A stretch of 64,000 nt of DNA from Dermatemys mawii (GCA_007922305.1 ML677334.1:59064858-59128857); one strand, 5' to 3'; shown: positions 12,735-25,371, counted from the stretch's first letter. Numbers and translations: made by a program. Notes: generated by a model not told the origin, from the sequence alone.

Positions 12735-15572
12735 GTCCACAATAATTTCCTATAATTCTGAGGGGCTGCCATCCTCTCTCTTTTCCCCCATGAGAAGAAC
12801 GATAGAAGATAATTTGGAATTGTAGCACCTGAGTGGCGATTCCCCAACCCATTGTGCCTGTGCAGACAAAATGGCTCTGTGAGCACCTGAGGGTGGCACT
12901 CTCAGCCATGGCCCTTAGTTACCATGTGTACTTTCCCTTGCAGCTGCTGCCAGATGAAATCAGAATATTTCAAAGCTGCTGTGTGGCAAATTCTTTGCAT
13001 CCAATTCTTTCTTTCTTTGGGTGAAGCCAGGAACTGAGATACTGACTGCTGAACTGACCAGTTCTCTACATTACAGACTGCAGAATGTTTTAGTAACTTA
13101 CTCTACCTCCTTAATAGATAGTGTTTAAAATCTTTTAGATAAAAGGCTTCACAAATTGAAGTGACATTTCCATTTTTTCATATCCAGTATGTGCAAGCGA
13201 AGACTATGGCAGCAAATTAGTCAGGGCTGGTGATTTTCTTGAGACAGAGCTATGAAGCTCAGGAAGAATATCCAGTTCCGTTATAGGCTGTATAACAAAT
13301 TTAAAAAGATTTAAAATTACTACTCTTCATGTCATTCAACCCTCCTTGGTTGAGATTATGCTCTTTTTGCCACTAGGAATATTTTTTTAAGGGGGAAGTC
13401 CTTCATATTTAAGGGCCTGGCCTATGCTGCCATAGGTGAATAACCGATGTCATACAGGCTATTCACAGGAGTATGAGTTGTGGGATCGAGCTGTGTATGA
13501 AGATGAAGCTTGGAATTCAGAGTTGTCTGAAACTAGATAGAAAGGATGGCTCTCATCCCTAGAAATCCTTAAAAAATATATATTTGGTCCTTGACAGACC
13601 CACTTAGAGCCCTAAATCCTGTTTGGGTTTATTTGTAATTTGCTAATATTAAATATTTAGGGCCTGATCCAGTGCTCACTGAAAGCAATGAAAAGACCCC
13701 ATTTACTTCAATGGGTATTGGACCACTCCTTTAATTAGAATAATTTTTCTTTTCTTCCACCTTTAGTTGCCATGCTCTGTGGGCTCTATATTTTTGTAAT
13801 TATTTCTAGAGATTAGAGCCATCTTTTATATCGAGTTCCAGACAAGTCTGAATTCCAAGCTTCGTCTTCGTAAGTGCTAGTACCATGAGGAAATTAAAAT
13901 TATTCGGTGATTCAAACTGCAAGCTACAACTGTGGCTTACAAAAAGAGGCGTAGTTTCTATTAGAAAACCATCCAGCCTCTGATTACTGCCTCTGAACTT
14001 GTAAGATGCAATGGTTCCTTTACCATGCTTCAAATAATATAAGCAAAATACAAGCTCTGGGTGCTGGCACCCTCTCTGCTTTAAGAAATGGAGCTGGAAA
14101 AAATACAGTGTAATATTGTCGCATAAGATGACTATGCAATTGCTGGTGTTTGTGAAGAATTGCCAAAGCCTATTCAGTAAACTGTGGGAGAAGAATGGTT
14201 GATTCTGCTTTGTATAATATAGAAATGGATTTATGCAAGTTTTAAGGATTCAACCATGACAAAAAGTGGGTGCCTCACATTATTGTAGCAATTTAATAAG
14301 ACAAGAGGACAAAACCTAGACTAGAGCTCAAAAGTTTGAGTAGACATAGATAACAGCTCCCTGGTAAACCATAACCTGGGGACTGAAACTGTCACCAATG
14401 TATAACAGATAATATCTATCCACTAATGAAACAGGAAAATACACCAGCAAAGGAGAAGACTTTCAACTTTTTAGCAGCCTTAAAAGCTGTACAAATGTAG
14501 AATCAAATGGACAAATTTGAAACAGGCTAGGAAGAGTGGGTACTAAGGAGCCTGAATTTAGAAGTGGAGAGGGATTATAAACACACCCCATAACATTTCA
14601 TATAATTTCCTGAAAGGGCATTTCTGTATAAATTTAGCACATATAAAACTAATGGTGATGGGCTGTGGTAGAATGTGGCCATCTCAAATTGATGCCAGTA
14701 AAGCTTTCCCGCCACACAATCCTGTTTTTTAATGTGTTTGTGCACCAAGGAAGAACAGAAGCCAATATAAAGGGAATAGATTGATATGGGTGAAAATAAT
14801 TGTAGGACCCAATTCTGCTACTCTCATTGAGTGGTGCCTTAATTATTTTCTTACACTGTTATTTTAAAATTAATTTTAAAACACATAATCCTGCACAGAA
14901 TAAGCCTGTAAAACCCTTCCCCAGTCACAAGGAAAGGTTGGGGAAAGCGATGGTTTTAGTGGTCAAATTTCTAGCATTTCTTTGTTGCTCTTGTCAAGTT
15001 GGAGCTGTATTTTCTACATCCTTATTTCTTCACCTTTTAAAAGGAAAAAAAAGTACAAATGTAGTTTGGAGGAAGAGAAAAACCACAAGCAACTTAAAAA
15101 CCTGTTCCTTGTTCAAGACTGAACAGTGTAGCATTATTTAAAAATGTTATACCTGTTTCTATTTTTGGTTGTTTCTGCCAGTAGGTGTCATGATATATCA
15201 ACCTGTGAAACTGTTCCCTATTCTCAGGGGTTAAATGGTTAAATTAAGACTAATAATTACTAAGTGCTCCCTATATTATTAGCTGGTGATGGTTAAAATA
15301 GTGCTTAATTTTCTTAAGCACTCTAGTGAGGAATTCTATTGTCTGGGTGATGCGTTACAAATAAAAACAGTTGTCACTACTGAATAATTTTCTTTATATT
15401 GCACAGGCATTAAAGTCATTTCCTCCTGTACTAGGTATCTAACCTGGCATTTGTTGGAATATCATAATAATAAAGGAGTGGGTAAAAAAAATAATGAAGA
15501 GACAACATCCTAAATCCTGTGTATTATATAGAAGAGTTTAATGAGAGGTTAAAGATTAAACACATAGATACA
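12735..15572. other. Non-coding, no gene recognised
   Basis: AT-rich sequence without exon-like frames. The only recognisable item is a short dispersed repeat at 13659-13729. An open frame at 14827-15141 has no start or splice context and is treated as chance. Confidence 0.5.
13659..13729. repeat. Short dispersed repeat with CCTGATCCA and CTTCAATGGG blocks
   Basis: The segment opens GGGCCTGATCCAGTG and ends TTACTTCAATGGGTATTGGACCA, so its ends form a loose inverted repeat. Fragments with related wording recur in the window (46310, 47430, 49020, 55350, 62690). I recognise this as a common short repeat of reptile and bird genomes but cannot name the family. Confidence 0.45.
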
Positions 15573-16655
15573 TGGGGCTGGATTCACAGAAGAACTGAGG
15601 TAACTGACACTTTAGGTGCTGAACTCCTAGAATCAGGCCCCACTAGGATTCATAAAACCCCCCAGTTGATGGCCACCAATTCTTGTAGGAACCTAAAATC
15701 ATTGGGCAGCTAAATGTTTGCAGTGAAAGTTCCCTAGGCTTCTGCCTTTGAGCATGCACATCACAGCCCCATGCCAGGTGTCTGGATACTAAGCCCCAAA
15801 GCAATGCGAAAACCTGAAGAATGTTCCTTTGCCTAACTCACCTGCGGGACTGGATCTGGTAAGCAAGCTCATCTGCCAGATTGGGCCTCTATAGATGAGC
15901 TTCCACAAAAGGGCTTGGAGGTTGAGAGGGCAGGTTACTCACCTAGGGTCTGGGAGACCCTTAATTCAATGATTCTTTATTTAGCAACAGTGTAACAGCT
16001 TCAGTGGTGGGCCAGAGACAGCAAGGACAAAGAAGAATAATGCCATAGCTTGCTGGTTAGAGCACTCTCCTGGGAGGTGGGAGACCCAGGACCCAGGCCC
16101 CTACTCCAATGACTTTTCTGATTGTTTCACCACAGTGGAACCGCATCATCAGCAGAGACAGAGGGCCCCTCACACAAAATATCCCACCAGTTAGTTCATT
16201 TCACTGAGAGGTAGCAGATCACAGTTCAAATCCCGTCTTGTTCTCAACTGGAGTGGGGACTTGAACCCTGGGTCTCTCACATCCCATGTGAGTTTCCTAA
16301 CCACTGGGCTAAAAGTTATGAGGGAACTCCTGCTTTATCCCTATCAGATGGCTTCTTGCAAAAGAAATGCAGCCGCCCCCCCCCCCCACCAAGCGAGGGG
16401 GTTGCAGCTGGGAATCCCAGGCCAAGAGAGGTGCCATCCTGCAGCCTGGACTTAGGTGCCTGTCACAAAGATGGGAGCAGGGCTCAACATACACACACGC
16501 ATGCTGCCACCCCCCGACCCTTGGCTTGACACCTTCCATTGGTTCCCTTATGTGAAAAGCTTCCTCGCATGCTGCCTTGTGTGAATCCCATTCTCAGGCA
16601 CCACTTCTCACCATATCACTGTCAAGGAGCCTAACTGAGACTTTGCGAATCCCAG
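15573..16655. mobile_element. Non-autonomous inverted-repeat element with an internal tRNA-like segment
   Basis: The left end reads GCTGGATTCACAGAAGAACT and the right end, reverse complemented, GCTGGGATTCGCAAAGTCTC. The match continues loosely for about 40 bp, so these are decayed terminal inverted repeats. I could not see a clear target duplication. Inside, at about 16030-16125, is a segment with CTGGTTAGAGCACTC followed by GGGAGACCCAGG, resembling the A-box region and arms of a tRNA. A related piece in inverted form lies near 16250-16315 (CCCTGGGTCTCTCACATCC, then CTAACCACTGGGC). A second copy of the tRNA-like part, in the opposite orientation, lies at 40310-40430. No protein is encoded. 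Confidence 0.5.
16376..16387 (+). repeat. Poly-C run
   Basis: Twelve consecutive C residues inside the inverted-repeat element. Confidence 0.9.
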
Positions 16656-18364
16656 CAATTTTCTACGCACCTAAACATTAGATGGGGTGGCACTGAGAAT
16701 CTCCATTAATTCGAGTGACATCAGCAAGGCTGTAGGTGTAACTGAGAACACTTTGGCTATGCATGTCATATTCCCCACCCTGCTCTCCCTGCCTCCCCAC
16801 ACGGATGGGGAAGATGATAAAGTTACATGGCCCCAAGCGCTGGGAGAATTTCCCATTTTACTGCCCGTGCTCAAGACCGAAATAAATGAGCAGAGTGTGG
16901 GGAAAATGTTAAGTGCAGCTGCATCCTTGCAGTTAGAGATATTGTGAAACTGGAAGTAATTCACAGCACTGGGCACGCGGTCGTCACTTAGTCGATATAC
17001 GGTACACATGCTGCAAACTACTGAGCACATAAGCTCTCCCTGGGAACTGAGGTGTTTGCCATACACAGGATCAGATATGTACAGGCCTTAAACTCAGACC
17101 TATATATACAGATTCAAATTTGTTGTAGATCCCTTGGAACAAACTACTGTTGCGTTTAAAGTAGGTTAAATTGCTGTCCTGTTGATTTTCACATTACCTC
17201 TTTAACATGCAGCCTGCCCAAGAAAAGCAGCATCTGCTGCAATGCCAGGGGCACAGCAAGGCCCTGGAGGATGCTCAGGCAACAATAGACTGGAATGGGG
17301 GGTGGGGGAGCTTCCCAATTCCAACATCTGCCATTTTGCTTCCTTTAACATCAGAGATCAGATCAGATCCCACTTACTCATAAATACGCAACGACAATGT
17401 GCAGGCAACGCCCAGACATTTTTGCAGGCTAGCTACACACAGAAGAGTGCTATTTGCACCTTGATACGAAATACTCCGTGGCAGTGATTGAATGCAGGAG
17501 TCCTGCAGACATTTGAAGTTGATTAGTCTGTCACGTGAGGTGGTGTGTGACGTCCCCATACGAGACAGCCCTCCCATGTTCAAAACCTATGAACATTTTA
17601 TCAGGAAGTTTTATCTAATTTAAAGACATTGCAGCAGCAATTATGCAACTTCACAAATTAGTAATGAATTCACCTAGAGCTGCAGCATACAGCCCAGGTC
17701 ACTCATCTTTTATATGCCAAACTTTAAACTAAGTTGCAAGGCACATCCAAAGCACACATGAATTTAGTCAAAAAGCCCAAGTGCTTGAGGCACCATTGTA
17801 TTAATCCATGTTCAAGTTGATATAACTTTACTGAACCTCAACTAATGGAGTTACACCACTGTAAAAGTGCAATGGAACACCAAGCCCCACATCTTTATAG
17901 CTGAAGCCATAATTTTGCTCATGGAAAAACTTGCAATTTGAGCACAAGCAGCATTTGCTTTGTATTTACCTAGCTTGTGGCCAGGCACCAAATGCAAACA
18001 TGTGTTGTCACAAATGTACCATTCTTGAAACTGTGGGCTCTGTGTCACAGAAACCAAACACAATGATCTGTACGGCCATGCACTCAAAACAACTTAACCA
18101 AAAAGCCCCTTATTAAAACAACCGCATCCTTGGCACTTTTTGAAACTCATGTGGCCTCAGCCAGTTTCCATTAGTATCTAAGTCAGAAATTCATGGTATA
18201 TCTGCTTCCATATGCTAGAAAACGTACCTGACCTAGATAAAAAGCTAGCTCTCACCAACATCTGGATCCCCATCTCAGTACCTGGAAGATACACACACAC
18301 TGTTTGAAGGGGGCTTGATCCTAGCCCACATGGTTCACTAGCAACCTTCGTCTACATCCCAGGG
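16656..18364. other. Non-coding, no gene recognised
   Basis: No exon or RNA gene is seen. A fragment at about 17815-17880 (AATGGAGTTACACC) belongs to the short dispersed family found elsewhere in the window. Confidence 0.5.
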
Positions 18365-19520
18365 CTGAGCATCCACTGCCCATCCAGCTCCTACAATCCT
18401 CCCTCAGCTTCCTCATCCTTCAGTCCCTGGGGCTGGGACTCCCACAGACCTTCCCCCTGGAGCCGGTCAGCTCAACCCCTCCGGGCCCCTGCACTTCACA
18501 CCCCATGCTCACCTCAGCCATTCCCCCTGCCTAGCCCTGAGCACCCCCTCCATCCCCAGTCCCCCATATGCACATTTCTGGATGAACTCTCTGCTAAGGA
18601 AGTGACGTGGTGCCCACAGCACTAGTCCAGAGTGGTGGTGATGGTGGTCGCTGGGCGCTGCCTAGGATTGCCAGCACAGTTGTCTGGGTTGCTAAAAGTC
18701 CAGTTGGCTGCACTGCCAGTGGAGCAGGCAGGCTCCATGCCTGGCACTGCTTGGCTCCCCGGAAGCAGTTGGCACATCCCTCTGGCTCCTAGGGGGAGGG
18801 GCGTGTACTGGTGCCATCTGAAGTGCTGTCTCTGCAGCTCCCGTTGTCTGGGAACCACAGCCAATGGGAGCTGTAGGGGTGGCACCTGCAGGCGGGGCAG
18901 CACGTGGACCCCCTGACTGCCCTTCCCCCTAGGAGCCAGAGGGACATGCTGCTGCTTCCTGGGAGCTGCCTGAGGTCAGCACCACCTACAACCTGCACCC
19001 AACCCTTGCCCCTGCCCTAAGCCCCCCTCCCACACTCTGAACCCCTCAGCCCAAGCCCAAAGCCCCCTCCTGTACCCCCAAACCTCTCATCCTCAGTCCC
19101 ACCCCAGAGCCCACACCTCCAGCCCAGAGCCCTCAACCCCTCTACTCCAACCTCCTGCCTCAGTCCAGAGCCTCTCTGGCACCCTAGACCCTCAATTCTA
19201 GCCCTACCCTGGAGCTCACACCCCCAGCCCAATGCCTGTACCCTAACCCACACCCCAACTCTAAGCCTGAGCCCGAGACTCTTCCTGCACCCCAAACCCT
19301 TCAGCCTCATCCCCACCCCAGAGCCCACACCCCACAGCTGGAGCCCCCCCCCACACTCCAACCCCCCTCCCCCAACCCTGTGAAAATGAGCAAGTGAGTG
19401 GTTGGGGGTGGGGGAGAGAAGGGGATGAGGTGAGCAGGGGGCAGGGCCTAGGAGAAGGGGTGGGACAGGGAGTTGGGCAAGGGTGTTTGATTTTCTGCAG
19501 TTAGAAAGTTGGCAACCCTA
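18365..19520. repeat. GC-rich interspersed repeat ending AGTTGGCAACCCT
   Basis: This block is far richer in GC than its surroundings. Its right end (19503-19518, AGAAAGTTGGCAACCCT) is the reverse complement of a familiar hAT-type start (AGGGTTGCCAACTTTCT). The centre is a pyrimidine-rich tract of CCC/AGCCC units (about 19015-19370), which creates long but compositionally biased frames on the minus strand. I could not find a matching left end, so the boundary near 18365 is set by the change in base composition. Confidence 0.45.
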
Positions 19521-22024
19521 ATTGTGCCTGGAGTAGCCCAGTGCTTAATTTGTAATGAAAGCGGTGCCAGGGCTCAAGCAATTTTTTTACATTCACAACT
19601 TATGCAGCAAGTCCAGAGCTGCCAGGGCTATGCACTGCCAGGCCTAGCGGGCCGGGCTCAGCCCTGGCATGACCTGGAACAGCCCCAGCACTCATTGCCT
19701 GAGGAGGCGCAGCTGTGATCTCCCCCACAATGGGGGCAGGAAGCAGCAGGGGAAGGGGTGGGAATGCTTCCCTGGCAGCCTGGCTTGGGCCACTCCTGGC
19801 TCCTTGGAGCTCTGGCTGTGTAGGTAGACTGTGGTGTAAATAAAACGGTGCCTAAGGTAGAGTGAGGGCTGCTGGTTGGGCCTGGTGCGACTGCACCATC
19901 TGCACCCTTGTAGCTACGCTCCTGTACAATGCAATTTCTGTATCACCCCTAGCCCTCAACTATTATTGTGGGGAAAGGACACTTACATGCAGTGATGTTA
20001 CTCTGCAGTGAGAGAAGAGCATTGGAGCAAAACGTCTTCCAGCCTCTGCCTTGCTTCATGGTCTCCAGATACCTCTTGCTTTTAAGATCGGCGTACGGTT
20101 TAAATCCATTCACAACAGGCATTTTGGAGCTGTTCCCGGGACACCCCAATGTAAAATGCAGTTGCACTTATGGCAGAATCGATGGACTCTCAGGCATCAA
20201 AGGGTTAATATGGCAAAAAGAAAACACTCATCAATCAAGTCTTGCTAAATAAGACCAAGCCCCAGGATTAATGGAAGCAGAACAATTTGTTAAATAATCC
20301 TAAAAGATTCTTATTTGTTGAGTGCTGAAAGTGAGATGCTAAAAATAATGTTAATATAAAAGCAACACACCCAGAAAGCTCAAAAGGCCAAGCAACAGAG
20401 TGACAACAAAACATCACAGGGTTAATAAGTCACAGCAGACAAATAGGATGTTTATTCTAAGGAGCGTTTGGAAGCCCACAGGGGATGTCTATACTGCAGC
20501 TGGGAGTGCGTCTCCCTGAGGGATATACGCTAGAGGGGCTTATGTTAGCATGCTAAAAATAGCCTGGCTGTTGTGGCACCAGCACAGGTTTGGACTAGGC
20601 ACCTGACCCTGGAACCAGGGGGTGGGAGGGGTTGAAGCCTGGGAGGCTAGCCTGATCCTCCACCAGTGCCATAACAGCCACACAGCTAGCTTTAACACGC
20701 TGGCACGTGTCTATCCTCCCATCCCCTGTAGAGTTCTCAACATAAAGTTCAGTTACTGTGGCGTTGTGTGGACAGCATCCAACCTTGTCTTTCTTTACTG
20801 GTGGGGAAGAGGAGGTGATGACACAGGAGCCAAGGTTTGGAACTTTTTGCTTAAACAATAGTCTTAGTTTCCATTTCTTGTTCCTGTGTGGATACAGGGA
20901 AGGGTTATTCTCTCCCGAGCCCTGGATTGCTCATGTTCTGAGGGTCTTTTTCAACGATGCGGTGTGCACACAGCTCTGATTACATCTGCAAACAGGCTCT
21001 TATCGTTTAGTCCCTATAGTGCTTTAGAATTTACAATATTTTATTTAACTCTAAAGCCTCGATTTCAAGGCAAGCTTTTTAATCAGAGATTGGTGCCACA
21101 CCTGTGACAAGAAGCTGGCATTGTGTGCATATTTAATTATCACAAGTGATGCTCACTTCAACTCTGAGTACATTTTACTCTTCGTTACTCCTTACACCTC
21201 TGTCTACTACCCTTTGATTAGATTCTCCCCATGAACACATAACTCCAGTCAACATGGTTATCCTGGATCTTTGCCTCCAAAACCATATGTTTTTACACCT
21301 TGACCTAAAGGAGAATCTACATTACTTGTTAGCAATACTAAGGTTTTTTTTATCTTTAGACCCCAGCCAACCCCCACCAAAGCAAAATTTGTACTTATTT
21401 ATCAGCTAGGCGTGACTGCCAGGGGAATCATTACAGCAATTTGAGAAAAGCACAATAAATTATGCATCAGCCCCAGAGACGTAAAGAAAACACTTAGTTA
21501 ATTTTTACAGAAGTCTATACAATTCTGATACTGCCCTTTCACACGCTGCCCTAGAAACTTTCCTTGCTAAAGCAGAAATGCCTCTCTGTGGTACAGTGAG
21601 AGAGCTTGGATGCTCTGTTAACAGCAACGGAGCTCCCCAACACCCTGAAATCCAGGACATTGGGGAATGTTGCTAGCTCAGCCAGCTTCTTTGATTTTTT
21701 TATAAACATTTTTCTGATCCCCTTGCAGGCAAGCTACTAACCCTGTTCAGTGGGTCCCTGGAGGAGGATACTTTCCCCTACACCTTGAAAGAGGCTTGAT
21801 TTCAGTGATTCTCAAAGCAGTCAGGATCTCATGTGCTTGTACTATAGAGCAATTTTCCTATTTAATAGTGATGTGGAAAATGTTGGCCAAACTTTTGGCA
21901 GCAAGGCCAGAGAAAGATGGGATTTAGGACAGGCAGGCATGGCTTGGGTAACAAAAGACAGTTAGTAGATACAATAGCGGTGTAGCATAAAAAGTCCAGC
22001 CTCCCAGTTATTTCTAGATTTGGA
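19521..22024. other. Non-coding with repeat fragments
   Basis: Positions 19545-19930 look like a further GC-rich interspersed repeat (starting near CAGTGCTTAATTTGTAATG). Positions 20480-20575 resemble a MITE fragment (GATGTCTATACTGCAGC). Between and after them I see nothing that looks coding. Confidence 0.4.
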
Positions 22025-22352
22025 CACTCAATGTCCAGTGGCTGTCAAAAAAGCTAATGATGTTAGGAGCCATTAGAAAAGAGACTGATAATAAGATAGA
22101 AAATACCACAATGCTACTACATAAATCCATGGTACTCCCACACCTTGAATACTGCATGCAGTTCTCGCCAGCCCCAACTCAAAAGAGATAGAATTGGAAA
22201 AGGTACAGAGAAGGGCAACAAAAATGATGAAGGGTCTGGAACAGCTTCCATATGAGGAGAGATTTTAAAAAGACTTGGTTGGACTTTTCAGCTTGGAAAA
22301 AAAGAGGAATAAGGGGGCATATGATAGAGGTCTATAAAATCATGACTGGTGT

Positions 22353-22360
22353 GGAGAAAG
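22353..22360 (+). repeat. Target-site duplication GGAGAAAG, left copy
   Basis: Identical to 22981-22988 on the other side of the 620-bp hAT element. Confidence 0.93.
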
Positions 22361-22980
22361 CAGGGCTGGCTCTAGGCACCAGCAAAGCAAGCACGTGCTT
22401 GGGGCGGCACATTTCCAGGGGCGGAATTCCAATGCCGGCCATCCCTTGTTTTCAGAAAAATCCACCAATGTAAGAAAAAAAATAATACATGAAGATCAAA
22501 AAAATCTCCAGGACTGTGACAGGAGTGTGTTGTGAAAAATATTGTGTCACGTCATGACATGGTGACTCATAAAGTGAACGTGTGTAAATGTGTTAATGTT
22601 AACGGTTATTAATTTAATCAAGAATCACGATTACTTGTGTGTACTGTGCTGCCCTAGCGGCACCATTCACGCCAATTTCCATGTCGCATTGGTGCCAGTA
22701 GTTTAGCACGTGGTATTGAATATTTTGTTTGTGTTTGAACTTGTTATAAATTGTTTCAACTTTCAAAGTAATCAAACCTTGGTAAAGGTGAGTAAAGTAT
22801 TTATTTATTTACTTAGTCTAACTACAAAATCTCTGTTTTCTTTTTTTTAATTTTAAGCAGTCAAAAAACCCAAAACATTCCAACATGCAAATATGTAAAA
22901 GCCCCCTCAAAAAGATGTGGAGGGGGGGGGCAGCCAAAATCTTTTTGCTTGGGGCAGCAAAAAACCTAGAGCCAGCCCTG
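22361..22980. mobile_element. Non-autonomous hAT element (620 bp) with perfect 16-bp TIRs
   Basis: The left end CAGGGCTGGCTCTAGG is repeated exactly, in reverse complement, at the right end. The 8 bp on each side (22353-22360 and 22981-22988) are identical, GGAGAAAG, and removing the element restores continuous CR1 sequence. This is direct proof of insertion. No transposase is encoded. The interior has AT-rich segments and a run of nine Gs at about 22922-22930. The perfect TIRs and duplication suggest a fairly recent insertion compared with its CR1 host. Confidence 0.93.
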
Positions 22981-22988
22981 GGAGAAAG
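22981..22988 (+). repeat. Target-site duplication GGAGAAAG, right copy
   Basis: Identical to 22353-22360. Confidence 0.93.
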
Positions 22989-23802
22989 TCAAAAAGGAAG
23001 TGTTATTTTACTCCTTCACATAACATCAGGACCCCAGGTCACCCAGTTAAAGTAATAGGTGGAAGCAAGTTTAAAACAAACTGAAGTACTTCACACAATG
23101 CACAGGAAGCCTGTGGAACTCATTGCCAGGGGATGTCGTGAGAGTCAAAACTATAATGGGGTTCAAAACAGAATTCAGTAAGTTTCGAGAGGACTGGTTC
23201 CATCAATAGCTATTAGCCAAGAAGGTCAAGGACACAAGGTCAAGAAGGTCAAGGACACAACCCCATGCTGCCTAGCCTCTGACTGCCAGAATCTGGAAGT
23301 GGACCACAGGGGATGGATCATTTGATGATTACCTGTTCTGTTCATTCCCTCTGAGGCACTTGACATTGGCCACTATCAGGCTAGACGGACCATTGGTCTA
23401 ACCCAGTATGGTCATTCCTATGATGAAGAAAAGGCCTTTGATCAAGTGAACTGGGAATACATGCTATTTACCCTCCAGAAATTTGGTTTTAGGCCTGTTT
23501 TTAGAGCATGGGTTCAGCTTCTATAAAACGTCTCCACATCTCATATCTTAACCATTGGCATAATTTCAGTCTCATTTAACTTCCTCAGAAGCCCTAAACA
23601 GGATTGTTCATTGGCCCCGCTCCTGTTTGATCCAGACTGAGAACCCATGGAAATCGCCATAGCCTCTCACTCAAATATTTGAGATATCAGGACTGGCCCA
23701 TTGTAGTACCATTTGATGTTAACACCGACGAGGCCCTTTTGTTTATAATGTATCCCAAAACCACAGTCTTTGACCTAGTATTAATCCAAGATTTTGACTC
23801 AT

Positions 23803-23990
23803 TTTCATGGTGAGGTAATATCTTTTATTGGACCACCGTCTGTTGGTGAGAGACAAGCTTTGGAACTTACACAGATCTGAAGAAGAGCTCTGTGTAACCT
23901 CTGTGACGGTTCCCCAGACCTGATGAGCTCACCCATCTTGTCTCTTGAATATCCAACATGGCTACAATGACACTGCATACAACATAGGTA
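23803..23990. repeat. Short hairpin-like interspersed repeat inside the L1
   Basis: The left half (GTGAGGTAATATCTTTTATT, then GAGAGACAAGCTT) is the reverse complement of a motif found at 45342-45400. The right half ends CACTGCATACAACATAG in the other orientation. Between them is an imperfect palindrome, TTACACAGATCTG and GAGCTCTGTGTAA. L1 reading stops at its left edge and resumes right after it, so it is a separate insertion. I recognise it as a common turtle repeat without a firm name. Confidence 0.55.
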
Positions 23991-25368
23991 GTCAGAGACA
24001 ATTAAGTACTTGGGGATAAAAATACCAAGGAATCTTGAAACACTTGTAAAAATGAAGTGAGCACCAACCTTTCTACGACTAGACAAAGACTCCAGATCCT
24101 GGCAAGAGTTTTCTCTGACCCTCTGTGGGAAAATTAACACAGTTAAGATGAACATCTTATCTAGATTTTTGTACATTTTGAGTAGACTACCTGTCATCAT
24201 CTCACCATCCTATTTTAAAGGATTTAGTTTAGTTAAAGGATTTTAGATTATCAAGACCTCCATCTGGGGCCCAGACCAATGCCCTACACTATCTTGGTGG
24301 ATGCCTCCACTCCCCTTCGATAGGGGCAGGAGATCCAAGGGTCTGAAGCAGCTCTATCATGTCCCAGGCCTCCACTGATTTCAGTACAACCACCACAACC
24401 CTTTAAGCCAATCCACCTGCCAGGGATCCTCATTCTACAGAGAAAAAGAGAGTGCCCTCTGTAGTGGTCACCTGGAGAGTATTGTCCATTTTTGGCCAAT
24501 AGATTCCATACAAAAGCCACTATTTAGAGTCATCCTGACTTACAGATTGACAAACAACCATATGAAGAAAATAGACAGAGATAGGCATTACATCCTGCCT
24601 CATCTGATTGACAATGGGGACATAGTTCCAGTCCATGTCCTGCAATATCAGTGTAACCTCCCAGCCAAAGCAATAGGGCAATATATACGGCTAAAGCATT
24701 TATTGCGCTAGCTCTTTGGCCCAGATGTCCTGAGGCTGCCCAGCTCCCCTGAGAACTGAGTATAGGAGACATGTCCCTCAAGCTCGTGCATGCTTTTTTG
24801 ATAGAAAAAGACTGAGTGTGGATTTTTTTCCAAAATATGGGATAAAGAGCTGGCACATCTTTTAAAGGCTCCATAATGGTCAAATACATTATACAATGCT
24901 GTGCTTCTATAGATTTCTAATTATATTTAAGTAAAAAAACCCATTATTTAGACTACATTGGACACCACAGAGACTATATAAGATTTAAGCTGTTCCTTTG
25001 AATACATGCTGGTGCTGCAGGACAGATAAGGGCACCCTTCTCCTGCTGTTGTGGGAATGTCCTCTCATTAAACATCTGTGGGAAGAAGCTGACAATAGAA
25101 TTAAAATGATTTGGGGCTTTAGCAAGCAAATATCACTCAATACTTACATACTAGGTTATTTACCCATGAATTTGAGCATTTGTGGTTTCTGAGAGCAGCC
25201 ATGATCATGGAGTGAGCGATTTTACAGAAGTAAATCAATGCACAGAATAAAACAATGGTTTTTTTCAGACCTCTCTGACCTAGTGACCAAATAAGGGCCA
25301 CACCCTGCCACAGGGAGCAATGACAGGAGTTAGAAGAAATCTGGTGTCCAGTTTTAGAAATATTTGAC

Positions 25369-25371
25369 TAA
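25369..25371 (+). repeat. Harbinger target-site duplication TAA, left copy
   Basis: TAA directly precedes the left terminal repeat and is repeated directly after the right one. Harbinger/PIF elements duplicate a 3-bp TWA site. Confidence 0.85.

Larger units (their letters stand above)
22025..23425 (+). mobile_element. CR1-type LINE, 3' portion (split by a hAT insertion)
   Basis: The plus strand encodes the C-terminus of a non-LTR reverse transcriptase. Recognisable blocks are HLEYC (about 22145), IELEKVQRRATKMMKGLEQL with YEERF (about 22185-22265) and RGHMIEVYKIMTGVEK just before the hAT insertion. The reading resumes after it with a LWNSLPGDVV-like block at about 23110. The non-coding tail ends GACCATTGGTCTAACCCAG and a short ATGATG repeat at about 23420, which is how CR1 LINEs end. 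The copy is 5'-truncated, carries stops and is inactive. The hAT element at 22361-22980 interrupts it. Confidence 0.85.
23426..25371 (+). mobile_element. L1-type LINE, ORF2 remnant (5' part; split by the Harbinger element)
   Basis: The plus strand reads fragments of an L1-clade reverse transcriptase. It opens with EKAFDQVNWEYM, the conserved AFD block, followed by FGFRPVFRAWVQLL. After a small insertion it continues with KYLGIKIP, then GKINTVKMNILSRFLYIL, a typical L1 block. Near 25000-25190 there is a CWCC-type cysteine region (NTCWCCRTDKGTLLLLLWEC). Stops and frame changes make it inactive, and the 5' part of ORF2 with ORF1 is missing. Its 3' untranslated end lies beyond the Harbinger element at 29736-30037. 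It abuts the CR1 3' end directly. Confidence 0.8.

Noticed and set aside
16030..16125. tRNA gene
   Set aside because: Only arms resembling a tRNA are present, the cloverleaf cannot be completed, and a diverged copy exists at 40310, so it is a repeat.
18622..19361. Overlapping frames on both strands in GC-rich DNA
   Set aside because: They arise from repeated CCC/AGCCC units and have biased composition; no coding evidence.
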